Of a DNA stretch of 64,000 nt, positions 55,905 to 64,000 are shown piece by piece. Each line of letters starts with the position of its first letter. Position 1 is the first letter of the stretch. The notes beneath the pieces were generated by a model that ran no database searches, was not told the DNA's origin, and saw nothing but the letters and a program-made list of their open reading frames with translations. This DNA is from Adineta vaga (lineage: Eukaryota > Rotifera), in assembly GCA_021613535.1 (NCBI GenBank), contig CP075494.1, positions 12,958,001 through 13,022,000 on the forward strand. Direction: 5' to 3'. A program made the position numbers and the translations under genes.

Positions 55905-56262
55905 GTCAACATTACGTAAATGACAAGAAATATCTGTCAGAAGATAACCTATAAGATTGAGTCCTTTCCAATGTGATCGTTGTTGAATCGATACATCATT
56001 TTCTGCTAATTCAATACCCTAAGTAGCATCTGTAGGTGAAGCTTCGATAAATAATGTATCCTGTTGATTTAATAAAAGTTCCTTCAAATATTCATTTTGT
56101 GCAAATTAAATAAAAATGAAACAAGTTTTTTTTTGTATTCGATAAGAAAAACAATGTTTTACTTTTCTTCCCAATGATCAACATCTACCCGGTGTTGTTG
56201 CTTGAAGAATGGCTTGTGAAATTTCTTCATCATTAATTAGCTCTGAAGTCAACCATAGACAA
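55905..56262 (-). pseudogene. NADAR-domain pseudogene (YbiA-like)
   Basis: Remnant of a NADAR-fold N-glycosidase (riboflavin-intermediate/ADP-ribose handling family). On the minus strand the conceptual translation gives INDEEISQAILQATTPG...SLGRK, then FAQNEYLKELLLNQQ, DTLFIEASPTDAT, GIELAENDVSIQQRSHWKGLNLIGYLL and HLRN, in the order of NADAR proteins (E-ASP-x-D-x-xWGIG ... W-x-G-x-NLLG-x-LM-x-VR). The conserved Trp codon before GI is TAG, another stop (TGA) lies before SLGRK, and one lies in the N-terminal part. The block before FAQNE lacks a usable AG acceptor. The conserved N-terminal NFY/S-x-EH part is gone. It is dead. Confidence 0.68.
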
Positions 56263-57312
56263 CTAGATGGCATTCAGGCTTCGTCCGAAATGCGAGATAA
56301 GGTCGAAAGCATTCGTTCTCTTGACTCTCTTAGGCTTTTTAGCAGGACTCAAAATATCATATGTCTAAATGGATCTGGCGCCTAACCTTCTTCTTCAAAA
56401 CTTCGTTTTAATTGTCTCGAAAACATCAAAAGTGGAATTTGTCATTTTTACGGACGTTTTGTATGCGAATGGAAGGTCATAATTAAACTTGGAAAACTGA
56501 GGATTTTAGTTCAGTCTCGATACTTTAATCTCGTATTTGAATCATTTTTTCTGATGTTTCGTTCGTGAGATTCTGTTATTGAAAATGACAAATTGAGATG
56601 CTTAGGGACATCTAATAGCGCAACGTATTAATGAAAGTAGAGATAAAGTTTTGATTTTCATACGAATAGTGTGTACAACACTGACAGAAATATATATATC
56701 AGCTTTCTAAAGAGAATCGTTTGAGAATAAGTGTGAGAATAAATGACGTAACGCGATGATGAAAAAAGGACCACAGATGTGAGGGTGTCCTATTTCCTTC
56801 TTATTTTTCTGCGAATATGTACCTCATATACGAAAACGTTAGAATAGAATCTGGCTGATATCAGTCCAAAGGATAATCCAATCAGATTCGTTTTTTTTGG
56901 CACTATGTTTTATGAATATAACCCAATCGATCTTATTTCTATACTGAGTCATACACAAAACCATTGCACGAAAATAGTGTCTCCCTAAATAGGAAAAACA
57001 AAAAAGTTGAAGAATCGTCATCGCGTTACGAAATATTATTGGAACAAATGAATAATTTCTAAATAAAAATATCTGTATTATATAGCCCACAAAAAGTTAG
57101 CTTTGTGAGATTAGTTCTTATAAAAAAATACAAAGGTCTGATGGGCAGAAAAAAACAATAAAATAACTCTGTTTTCGACTATTCTCTACAACATAGTGAC
57201 AATGGTTTGTCAATTTGTTGATTTCGAACTTACGCCACTGGAGTGACACGTTATACGCATAACAGGTAGAGATCAAAGTTATTTGTAGAATAGACAATTA
57301 AGAACAAATATT
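56263..57312. other. non-coding
   Basis: No gene or recognised repeat. Short open frames only. AT-rich. Confidence 0.45.
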
Positions 57313-57554
57313 AATTATCCAAGTTCATGAATCCGACGACGGATCCTATAGAATCTTACAGGATTCGATCGGATTCCTGGTAACGGAAATCCGTTGGACA
57401 TCGACGGAAGAAAACTCAGTCACTTGCTACAAATTTGATGAACGGCGTTTTTAGCTATATTGTACAATGGCCTTATAGTCACCTATCGAATCCGTCAAAA
57501 GTCGTTTGTTGGAAACTATGGGATCCGAATATGGGACTGGTGAACCTGGGTAAT
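57313..57554. mobile_element. MITE-like element, TTAYCCARGTTCA ends
   Basis: About 240 bp. The left end TTATCCAAGTTCATGAATCC and the right end on the opposite strand (TTACCCAGGTTCACCAGTCC) are imperfect inverted copies; a GGATCC lies a few bases further in on both sides. The interior has GC-richer words (CGACGACGG, GACATCGACGG) unlike the surroundings and no coding frame. It shares the TCCCAGG/ACCCAGG terminal theme and words like TTCCTGG with the element at 58173-58416. Confidence 0.5.
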
Positions 57555-57861
57555 AGAAAATAAACAATAAGAATATAGACAATTTTATTGATCGGATTCT
57601 CCATGAATAATACTCAATATAACGAAAGTAATGAGTCAAACACGAATACATACTAACAAATTGAATTCATTACACCTCGATCGATTTATGACATAAAAAG
57701 CATAGGTAAGAAAGTAAACACACGAATTATTTGATCGATATAAAGTGAATGTTCTTCTAACAAATGGAATAATCATGACATGACAGAAATAATTCATCAG
57801 TCTATACAGAACTCATTTTACCTTTACACACAAATATATTTATTAAATGAATAACAAAAAC
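57555..57861. other. non-coding spacer
   Basis: 307 bp of AT-rich DNA between the MITE and the kinase pseudogene. Nothing supportable. Confidence 0.4.
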
Positions 57862-58590
57862 TCATAATTGATCTTTTAAAACATCAAAATCTGATGATTT
57901 GTTCAGGTTATTTGTTAACTTAAGTAAATTTGAATAGTTTTCATTGATACGTTCAGTTTCTTTCCAAAAGTTCAATGATTGTATTAACTTTCCTTGAGCA
58001 GATGGTAGTGTTTGAATTTCATTTACACGAGATCGAACATTCGCATCATGCATATACATAATAATATTTATTACACATTTTAAATCATAAGTTCGTTCCT
58101 ATTGATAACGTGATGAATAAAATGAATCCATTGGTAAATTCAAATAAAAATTAAGAAGTTCATATCCGACAAATCCCAGGACGATGGTTCCTGGAAGCAG
58201 TATTCCGTTTATTTCTGGTGAAAATCTGCAAGATATCTATGTTTTCCGCGTCGGAAACCATGGGAAAGTGCTTGGAATCCTGCTGAGGGAACCGGTGATC
58301 GACTCCGACTATCGGTTATGGCAAGTTCTTGTCGGTTCCCAATAAAACTGCTTCCATGAAATCTCTAAAAGGTCCTGGAATTGGACGAATCCGGACCGGA
58401 TTGTTTGACCTGGGATGTAACTGTACCCACTAATTCTTGTGTTGATGTCGTTTCACCAACCTGATATTTGAAAGTAAAACCAAAATCAATCACTTTTAAT
58501 TGTTTAAGATCACTAGTTAACATCAAATATTGTGGACGTAAATCACGATGAATTATACGACAATCATTTCATCTCGGTTTGATTCTTAAT
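57862..58590 (-). pseudogene. protein kinase pseudogene, split by a MITE
   Basis: On the minus strand, 58590 to about 58417 reads CRIIHRDLRPQYLMLTSDLK, QLKVIDFGFTFKYQVGET and ELVGTVT: the HRD catalytic loop (HRDLRPQ) and the DFG metal-binding motif of a eukaryotic protein kinase. The frame is then cut by a 244-bp GC-richer insertion (58416-58173) and resumes at ~58172 as FVGYELLNFYLNLPMDSFYSS, with a TAG soon after, then a further open stretch to the stop at 57862 (MYMHDANVRSRVNEIQ...FDVLKDQL). The N lobe (P-loop, VAIK lysine) is missing. Asn of the HRDxxxxN loop is replaced (RPQYLM). It is dead. The kinase group cannot be told. Confidence 0.6.
58173..58416. mobile_element. MITE-like insertion, ATCCCAGG inverted termini
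   Basis: 244-bp GC-richer segment beginning ATCCCAGG and ending CCTGGGAT, with further inverted similarity inside (TTCCTGGAAGCAGT against ACTGCTTCCATG). It interrupts the kinase pseudogene between GTVT and GYELL, so both its ends are defined by host sequence. No coding potential. Probably a relative of the element at 57313. Confidence 0.6.
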
Positions 58591-58986
58591 TCGAAATGTC
58601 TAGCGTGAATTCCATACATTGACTAAATATATTTATTATAAATACTAGAATCCTAGAGAAAAAAGAAAGCCTCTTTACTGATTTTATTAATGAAAAAAAT
58701 CATCAAGCATATTTTCAACATTGGATCGCTTCAGGTTTTACGTGATGTGATTAATACTTCTATTTACTTCGATAGCCATTTCTTTTCGATTCATTTTATC
58801 CTTAAGCAGTGAAAAAGAACTTATTTTGTTTGAATTATTTTTTAAAAAAGGAAATTTTCTAATTGCTCATCTGCAAAAAATAAGAATCTTTTCTAAGTCT
58901 TATCGAAATATTTATCCAAAAGAATATTTTCCAGACTTCTATAGAATTTCGTTTATCTTCTGTTCACTTTTGTTTGATATAACCAT
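58591..58986. other. non-coding
   Basis: Plain AT-rich DNA. No kinase N-lobe could be found in any frame here. Confidence 0.4.
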
Positions 58987-59265
58987 ATGATACGTTATAT
59001 CGTTTTCCCGGAAATCAAAAAAAAACATTTTCCAAAAACTCTTGATAGTCGACGTGGTTATTCCAAACCCAATACAGAAAATTTTCGCTGAGGTGCCACG
59101 AAAGATGATGAGGTTTATGTTTTCTAGCACAGTCAAAACTATTTTCAAAAAGAATTACAAGAACTTCCCAATTTCCATTATGGCAGTCAAAAGTAAAGCT
59201 CTGCAGATCCTGTGCAATAGCTATGACAAAACTGAATTTCCCGGAAAACGCTATAACGCATCAAA
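58987..59265. repeat. foldback/MITE-like inverted repeat
   Basis: The arms ATGATACGTTATATCGTTTT (followed by CCCGGAAAT) at 58987-59015 and, inverted, ATTTCCCGGAAAACGCTATA (followed by ACGCATCAAAT) at 59236-59265 match at about 80-90% over ~29 bp and may extend outward. The ~220-bp interior has an open plus-strand frame with no recognised motif. Likely a non-autonomous DNA element; no target duplication identified. Confidence 0.45.
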
Positions 59266-60198
59266 TCCAGAATTACGACAAAATCAAGCTCCAAGTCCAA
59301 AACTTTCTCAGATTCATTTATCGTTTATAAATACTTCGACAAGGTACAATACGGAATTATTCAAAAAATATTTTATTTTGAGCAAAAGGCCATTTATTTG
59401 CTAAAAATATAACCTCACATCAATACAATTTATGATTCCGTCAAAATTGGTTCAAAAGTTTTTATTAATGAACATATAATATTTGGCACATTATCGACCG
59501 CTACAGTTCATATCGTGTCACCAAAAAAAAATATCATTGGAAAAGGCTGCTTCTAAGAAACTAATGAAACATGTTACTTTGCTCGTTATCCAAATATATA
59601 TGAATCTTCTTAACACATTTTATTCTGTCGTTCTATTTGATTGAACTTTATGAAAAAGAATCACTTTTATATTTAATACAAATTGAGAGAGTTCTATATA
59701 AAAAACAATTATTATAAAATTACATCTCGTCAAAAAAGCAACATACTAGGTTCCTCTAATTACAATATGAACATTTTCCTAACAACAAAAGCTCAAATGA
59801 CTTGAATCGATAATATCTCATAGTAATTTCATGAATAAATGTTCAGAAAGCATCAGGTAAAGCTGCATTGAAATTTCAATCCAAAATAATTACTGTATCT
59901 AAAACCGCGGTTTTTGAACTCTACACCGCGGAGTACGAAACCGTAGTTATACAATATCAATCAAAAAGATAAAATGCTAATCAGTTAATCGTTTGCGTGT
60001 AGTACGCGATTGTTTTATTGGTTCATAATCATCTATGGTTCGTCAGTAATCAATTTCGTGCTAAAGATTCGACGATTTTCATCAATGCCACTCCATGAAT
60101 TATATGCTCGTGTTGAATTACTTGTCGACATCGATCACTGAAATCAATTTGAAATTATGAATGGCATCTTCTGACACTGTATCAAGCAATATTTCTAC
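59266..60198. other. non-coding; decayed coding-like fragment near 60046-60136
   Basis: Mostly AT-rich. At 60136-60046 the minus strand reads MSTSNSTRAYNSWSGIDENR and on to a TAG, with an overlapping +1 frame continuing TIDDYEPIKQSRTTRKRLTD: a frameshifted fragment, perhaps the 3' remnant of the adjacent hAT gene. A palindromic AAACCGCGGTTT lies at ~59906, with a second CCGCGG 21 bp on. Confidence 0.4.
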
Positions 60199-60331
60199 CT
60201 TCTAAGTCATCTGGTAAACCTAATCGAACATTCATCAATACATCATGTGTTTCTATCATAATTCGTTAACACCCATTTTTTTTAATTCTGTTTGTAACAG
60301 AATAACTACGTTCACATTCAGTAGAATTATA
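60199..60331 (-). pseudogene. hAT-type transposase remnant (dimerisation region)
   Basis: Minus-strand translation YNSTECERSYSVTNRIKKNG then a TAA, then RIMIETHDVLMNVRLGLPD and DLE. This matches the C-terminal hAT dimerisation motif (NS-x-xE-R-x-FS-x-x-x-x-I-K-x-x-x-R-x-x-x...L-x-x-L-M-x-I-x), in the style of ZNF862/KIAA1586-like hAT proteins. One stop is seen; no catalytic part was found nearby. A relic. Confidence 0.6.
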
Positions 60332-60498
60332 AGTGATGATATCAAATAGATAGATAATAATATTTTTATATTGTTCATGAAAAGAATTATCAAATGCTTC
60401 TTTCTATACTATAAAAAATTTCCCAAATGTTTTCTGGGATTATTTTTTCTTGGTTATTTAAATCAAGTTCACTTAATCATACCTTCATTTTTTCCCAT

Positions 60499-60873
60499 TC
60501 AATTCGACATTGATTCATATTTAATACGAAGAAAATCAAGTTCTGGTAGACCATAAACAGATTTATCAGCCTCACTTTCCTGCTGAATTAAATAATCAGG
60601 TGCGAACAAAAGAATAAAACGTTGTTGTGCACCAGAAGATTTAAATCTTTTATCAATTTCTATAAATAATTGATTGATATGTATAAAACATTCACTTAGA
60701 AGTTTCGATTGATCACTACTAATGATTTTAAATGCACCATAGGACTGATTTTTTTCTGTCGAATTTGTATAATCATTCAATGAAGGACCAAGTATGAGTA
60801 CTGGTTCACCTTTTTCAACACCAATAAATGATAAGCTTTCATTAAAAAGTTCATTGGAATTTGATTGATCCAT
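60499..60873 (-). CDS. uncharacterised 124-codon open frame
   Basis: Not recognised. From ATG at 60873: MDQSNSNELFNESLSFIGVE, then EPVLILGPSLNDYTN, KLLSECFIHINQLFIEIDKRFKSS, GAQQRFILLFAPDYLIQQES and ELDFLRIKYESMSN, stop at 60499. Residue composition looks like a real globular protein, unlike the neighbouring chance frames. It lies in a transposon graveyard upstream (on the same strand) of the hAT remnant, so it may be one surviving exon of a decayed gene. No splice partners were established. Confidence 0.35.
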   Translation of the reverse strand: MDQSNSNELFNESLSFIGVEKGEPVLILGPSLNDYTNSTEKNQSYGAFKIISSDQSKLLSECFIHINQLFIEIDKRFKSSGAQQRFILLFAPDYLIQQESEADKSVYGLPELDFLRIKYESMSN

Positions 60874-61950
60874 TACGGAACTGTTCTAAATATAAACTAA
60901 ATGATAAAAATGAAATAATCACGAAAATGCACTGACTCGATCTCTAACAAAATGGTGAGAAAATCGGCAAGTTAATAAATAAACATAAACGGGAAATAAA
61001 GATAATAAAAAGAAAACGAATTGAATATCTTGTTCAATAAAATGAATATCAAGTTTGTAGTTCTGAATGTATAACAAAGATTCGAAATAATATAACGGAA
61101 TATAGTGACATATAAACGTGGATTTGAACAAGACGTTGAGAGAATCAACAAACCAAATGAGCAATCAGAAATAAACAGAATAACCTGTTTATCAAAATAC
61201 AATATTATCTACAGAAAAACAACAATACTCTCTATGACTAGCAGTAAACAATAAATCTTGTAGAAGAATAAACTATCTTAACTCTATCTACTAGTAAAAA
61301 TACAATAGAAGAAGCAAAAAAGTGATTTATAGATAAGCCATAATATAACTAATAAGTAAGGTACTTTCTTATTTAACAGAGTGCAGGTGAACCGATTTTA
61401 ACGAAGAAAAATATCTTACAAAGATAAATAATAATCGATTTTATGTTTCTTGTCTATTTATGCCGTCCGCATCGTCTTTTCATACATGAACACAAGATAA
61501 AATGACTTTTCTCGTCTCATATGATTACACTAACGTGTATAAACATACTTTCATTTCTCATTCACTTAATATTCATCTTAATCTAATGAACTGTTCCCAC
61601 TATTTTAAAATGATATATATTTTTTTGAGTTTCTTCTTCTCTATGCTTTTATATGATGAATGATTCTTTTGCCGGAACACAAATCGATCATTCATCAAAT
61701 ATATGTACTTTATTGTTACAAGTCTGTTGAGTGGCTATTCTTTCACACTCAACGCAGAAAAATTCTTCTTGTTGTGTTTGATACCAGCAAACATAACCGT
61801 GTAGGTCTTTTCTAGCAATACATGTCTACTACGGTGGATGATACTATCCAGTTGGTGTTTCTAAAACAGCGAGTAGAGTTTTCTCTACGCGCGCGGTTTA
61901 TTTATTTAATAGTTTTCTCTTTCTTACAGAAAAATAAAATAAAACACGAA
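60874..61950. other. intergenic, 3' side of the ART-TPR gene
   Basis: 1.1 kb AT-rich, no gene seen. It probably includes the ART-TPR 3' UTR (AATAAA-type signals on the minus strand near 61915-61940). Confidence 0.45.
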
Positions 61951-63972
61951 TTATAGCTTCTTTTTTACACGTTCGAGATTGTTTTTCCATTGCTGAGACC
62001 AAGGATGTCCTGAAGACAATGATTGTTGTGCAATTTGTACAGCACGCTCATAAAATGAACAGGCTTTTGAATAGTTCTTCATGTCTTCATACACTGCGCC
62101 GATGTTGTTGTAAGATGAAGCCAAATCAGAATGATTTGGAGGAAGTGATTGTTGCCAAATTGCAAGGGCTTTTTCATGAGATGAAAGTGCTTTTGGATAG
62201 TCACCCATGTTGTAATACACCGAACCGATGTTGTTGTAAGACATCGCCAGATCAGGATGATTTGGAGGAAGTGATTGTTGCCAAATTGCAAGGGCTTTTT
62301 CATGAGATGAAAGTACTTTTGGATAGTCACCCCTGTTGTAATACACCGAACCGATGTTGTTGTAAGACATCGCCAGATCAGGATGATTTGGAGGAAGTGA
62401 TTGTTGTCGAATTGCAAGGGCTTTTTCATGAGATGAAAGTGCTTTTGGATAGTCACCCATGTTGTAATACACCAAACCGATGTTGTTGTAAGATGAAGCC
62501 AAATCAGGATGATTTGGAGGAAGTGATTGTTGCCAAATTGCAAGGGCTTTTTCATGAGATGAAAGTACTTTTGGATAGTCACCCCTGTTGTAATACACCG
62601 AACCGATGTTGTTGTAAGACATCGCCAGATCAGGATGATTTGGAGGAAGTGATTGTTGTCGAATTGCAAGGGCTTTTTCATGAGATGAAAGTGCTTTTGG
62701 ATAGTCACCCATGTTGTAATACACCAAACCGATGTTGTTGTAAGATGAAGCCAAATCAGGATGATTTGGAGGAAGTGATTGTTGCCAAATTGCAAGGGCT
62801 TTTTCATGAGATGAAAGTGCTTTTGGATAGTCACCCATATTTTGATATATCATACCGATGTTGTTGTAAGATTCAGCCAACTCAGGATCTTGAGGAGAAA
62901 GAGTTTTTTCCTTGATGGCAAGTGATTTCTGATAGAATTTGATTGCCTCTTCATATTCTCCTTGATTGTCTTTGATCGAACCAAGTCTATGATAAATTCG
63001 TTCTTTTTCATTCTCCTTGGTTGCTTGATCAAGCAGCATTTCATAAATTTCTTCAGCCTTCTCGTTTTGACCCAATTTACTTAGTACTAAACCCAATCTG
63101 TACCACCCCTCGCTGTTTGGAAAACTCTCTTCTCGTATGCGCTCAGTCAGTGCATGTAATTCCTTGTCACTATCACTGGTCAGTGTCAAACTCACTTCGA
63201 AGAGTTTGTTATTTCCACCCATTTGTTTGATATCCTGAATACGAAACACGCTGTGCATTGAAAAAAGCACTTCATCCTCATCCTCAATGGCACTAAGATC
63301 ACGAATTGATGCAAATGCTGTTGTCGATTGTTTTGGATCAATGGTCATCACAAACAAAACTGCCACCAAATCTGTATTACTTAGATTTTTTTTTGCAAAC
63401 GAAAGTGAAACATTTTTATCCTTGCTGGTGGATAAGAAGTTGTTAAACGATATTAGTCCACCTTTTGTTTGCTTTAGTTGTTCGAAATCGGCGATGGATA
63501 ATCCTTGTCCACGATAAACTGTGAAAATTTTATCAATGTGTTGTTCTTGATGCACGGATTCGATATGTCGATGTAGATCATTAATAAAGAATCCCATCCG
63601 TGTGATGATGTCACCATCCATCATTCGGATTCCACGATTGAGCATGCGATAAAAGAAACATTCATAAGTATACCACCAGATAGGTTTTTTCTGATGATAT
63701 TCGCGTTCCAATCGTTCCACATTCTCTAATTCTCGATCGTTATCGATGAAAAGTTCACGACAGTAGTTGACATAATCTTGAATATGTGTGTCGTCGAATT
63801 TGATGGTCACTAAGATCTCCTTGAGTATCTGAGTGTACATGAAAGAAGGATCTAGTTGATCCAACTTTTTGCCAGATGTCACGAAACTCATTGATACTGC
63901 ATTTTGTTCACATCGTGCTGCTGCTTGTTTGAGAGCTTCACAGATGGGTTCGATTTCTGTAAAGACTCCCAT
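61951..63972 (-). CDS. ADP-ribosyltransferase with C-terminal TPR array
   Basis: Intronless in the window, 673 residues from the first ATG 28 bp inside the right edge; an upstream extension outside the window is possible. Residues ~60-260 form an arginine-type ART domain: IFTVYRGQ with Arg154, FNNFLSTSKD with Ser181-Thr-Ser, and IEDEDEVLF with Glu232-x-Glu234, the R-S-ExE triad of NAD:arginine transferases. Residues ~290-366 are degenerate TPR-like helices; 367-660 are seven 42-residue kinesin-light-chain-type TPRs with core YNNIG-x-VYYN-GDYPKALSSHEKALAI and linker QQSLPPNHPDLA. The C-terminus is basic (NNLERVKKKL). The fusion suggests a protein modifier whose targets are chosen by the TPRs; the target is unknown. 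No signal peptide. Confidence 0.92.
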   Translation of the reverse strand: MGVFTEIEPICEALKQAAARCEQNAVSMSFVTSGKKLDQLDPSFMYTQILKEILVTIKFDDTHIQDYVNYCRELFIDNDRELENVERLEREYHQKKPIWWYTYECFFYRMLNRGIRMMDGDIITRMGFFINDLHRHIESVHQEQHIDKIFTVYRGQGLSIADFEQLKQTKGGLISFNNFLSTSKDKNVSLSFAKKNLSNTDLVAVLFVMTIDPKQSTTAFASIRDLSAIEDEDEVLFSMHSVFRIQDIKQMGGNNKLFEVSLTLTSDSDKELHALTERIREESFPNSEGWYRLGLVLSKLGQNEKAEEIYEMLLDQATKENEKERIYHRLGSIKDNQGEYEEAIKFYQKSLAIKEKTLSPQDPELAESYNNIGMIYQNMGDYPKALSSHEKALAIWQQSLPPNHPDLASSYNNIGLVYYNMGDYPKALSSHEKALAIRQQSLPPNHPDLAMSYNNIGSVYYNRGDYPKVLSSHEKALAIWQQSLPPNHPDLASSYNNIGLVYYNMGDYPKALSSHEKALAIRQQSLPPNHPDLAMSYNNIGSVYYNRGDYPKVLSSHEKALAIWQQSLPPNHPDLAMSYNNIGSVYYNMGDYPKALSSHEKALAIWQQSLPPNHSDLASSYNNIGAVYEDMKNYSKACSFYERAVQIAQQSLSSGHPWSQQWKNNLERVKKKL
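61993..62874 (-). repeat. 126-bp tandem repeat array encoding TPRs
   Basis: Seven head-to-tail 126-bp units inside the ART-TPR gene. Inner units are almost identical at the DNA level; the first and last are more diverged. A dimer of units is duplicated exactly: 62289-62540 equals 62541-62792 over all 252 bases by my reading. The opposite strand is open across the array, which is a shadow of the repeat. Confidence 0.93.
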
Positions 63973-64000
63973 GATTTTTGGCCAATCTTTTGCCCATCCT

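Noticed and set aside
59042-59404. 120-codon plus-strand frame
   Set aside because: Lies mostly inside the foldback element, lacks an ATG at its start and shows no recognised motif.
62079-62834. 251-codon repeated frame on the minus strand in another phase
   Set aside because: Same repeat-shadow effect; the overlapping frame has the ART domain and regular TPRs.
61993-62874. CRISPR-like regular repeats
   Set aside because: Units are contiguous 126-bp coding repeats without spacers, in a eukaryotic gene.
62019-62915. 298-codon plus-strand open frame with repeated Cys-rich units across the ART-TPR array
   Set aside because: It is the antisense shadow of the 126-bp repeats; open frames in repeats whose period is a multiple of three stay open in several frames. 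The minus strand encodes a coherent ART plus TPR protein.

Overview
This is a 64 kb, AT-rich, intron-rich metazoan nuclear segment, most likely from a bdelloid rotifer. The evidence is dense genes with 45-70 bp GT-AG introns, animal-type genes (FOXP, CREB3-like, calcineurin A, H3.3, INPP5E, TMEM138, MIC13), and near the right edge an arginine-type ADP-ribosyltransferase fused to kinesin-light-chain-like TPRs, an architecture I associate with bdelloids. Assignment is by recognition of protein families only; no search was run.

Layout. 1-4.7 kb holds no living gene: a CTTAGTGGCGG-type MITE and a decayed DDE (pogo/Tigger-like) transposase. 4.8-16.9 kb: MIC13, FOXP, HMG-CoA synthase, PSTK and an ankyrin protein, the last two head to head. 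17.4-28.7 kb: a POLR1D-isoform-2-like protein, calcineurin A with a long tail, a small membrane protein, a CREB3-like membrane bZIP factor and histone H3.3. 31-41 kb: a cytochrome P450, a CD225/dispanin protein, mitochondrial ribosomal protein mL49 with NIPSNAP only 67 bp downstream, and phosphofructokinase with 18 exons including a 9-nt microexon. 42-48 kb: an ankyrin/SOCS-box-like protein, an F-box/PP2-like protein and INPP5E. 48-54.4 kb (minus strand): TMEM138, mS35 and GBA2 in close tandem. 55 kb: an EF-hand neuronal-calcium-sensor-like protein. 55.9-61 kb is a graveyard: a NADAR pseudogene, a kinase pseudogene split by a MITE, a second related MITE, a foldback element and a hAT transposase remnant. 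62-64 kb: the ART-TPR gene, whose repeat array contains a perfect 252-bp tandem duplication.

How genes fit together. Several are mitochondrial (MIC13, mL49, mS35, NIPSNAP), two are Joubert-type ciliary genes (INPP5E, TMEM138) that both end in the same CVIQ prenylation motif, and two encode Ca2+ signalling proteins (calcineurin A, NCS-like). mL49-NIPSNAP and TMEM138-mS35-GBA2 have 67-124 bp spacers with a 3' splice acceptor directly before the downstream ATG. This arrangement fits operons resolved by spliced-leader trans-splicing, a process known in bdelloids. Most exon models given here keep the reading frame over their full length; boundaries are my own reading of GT/AG signals.
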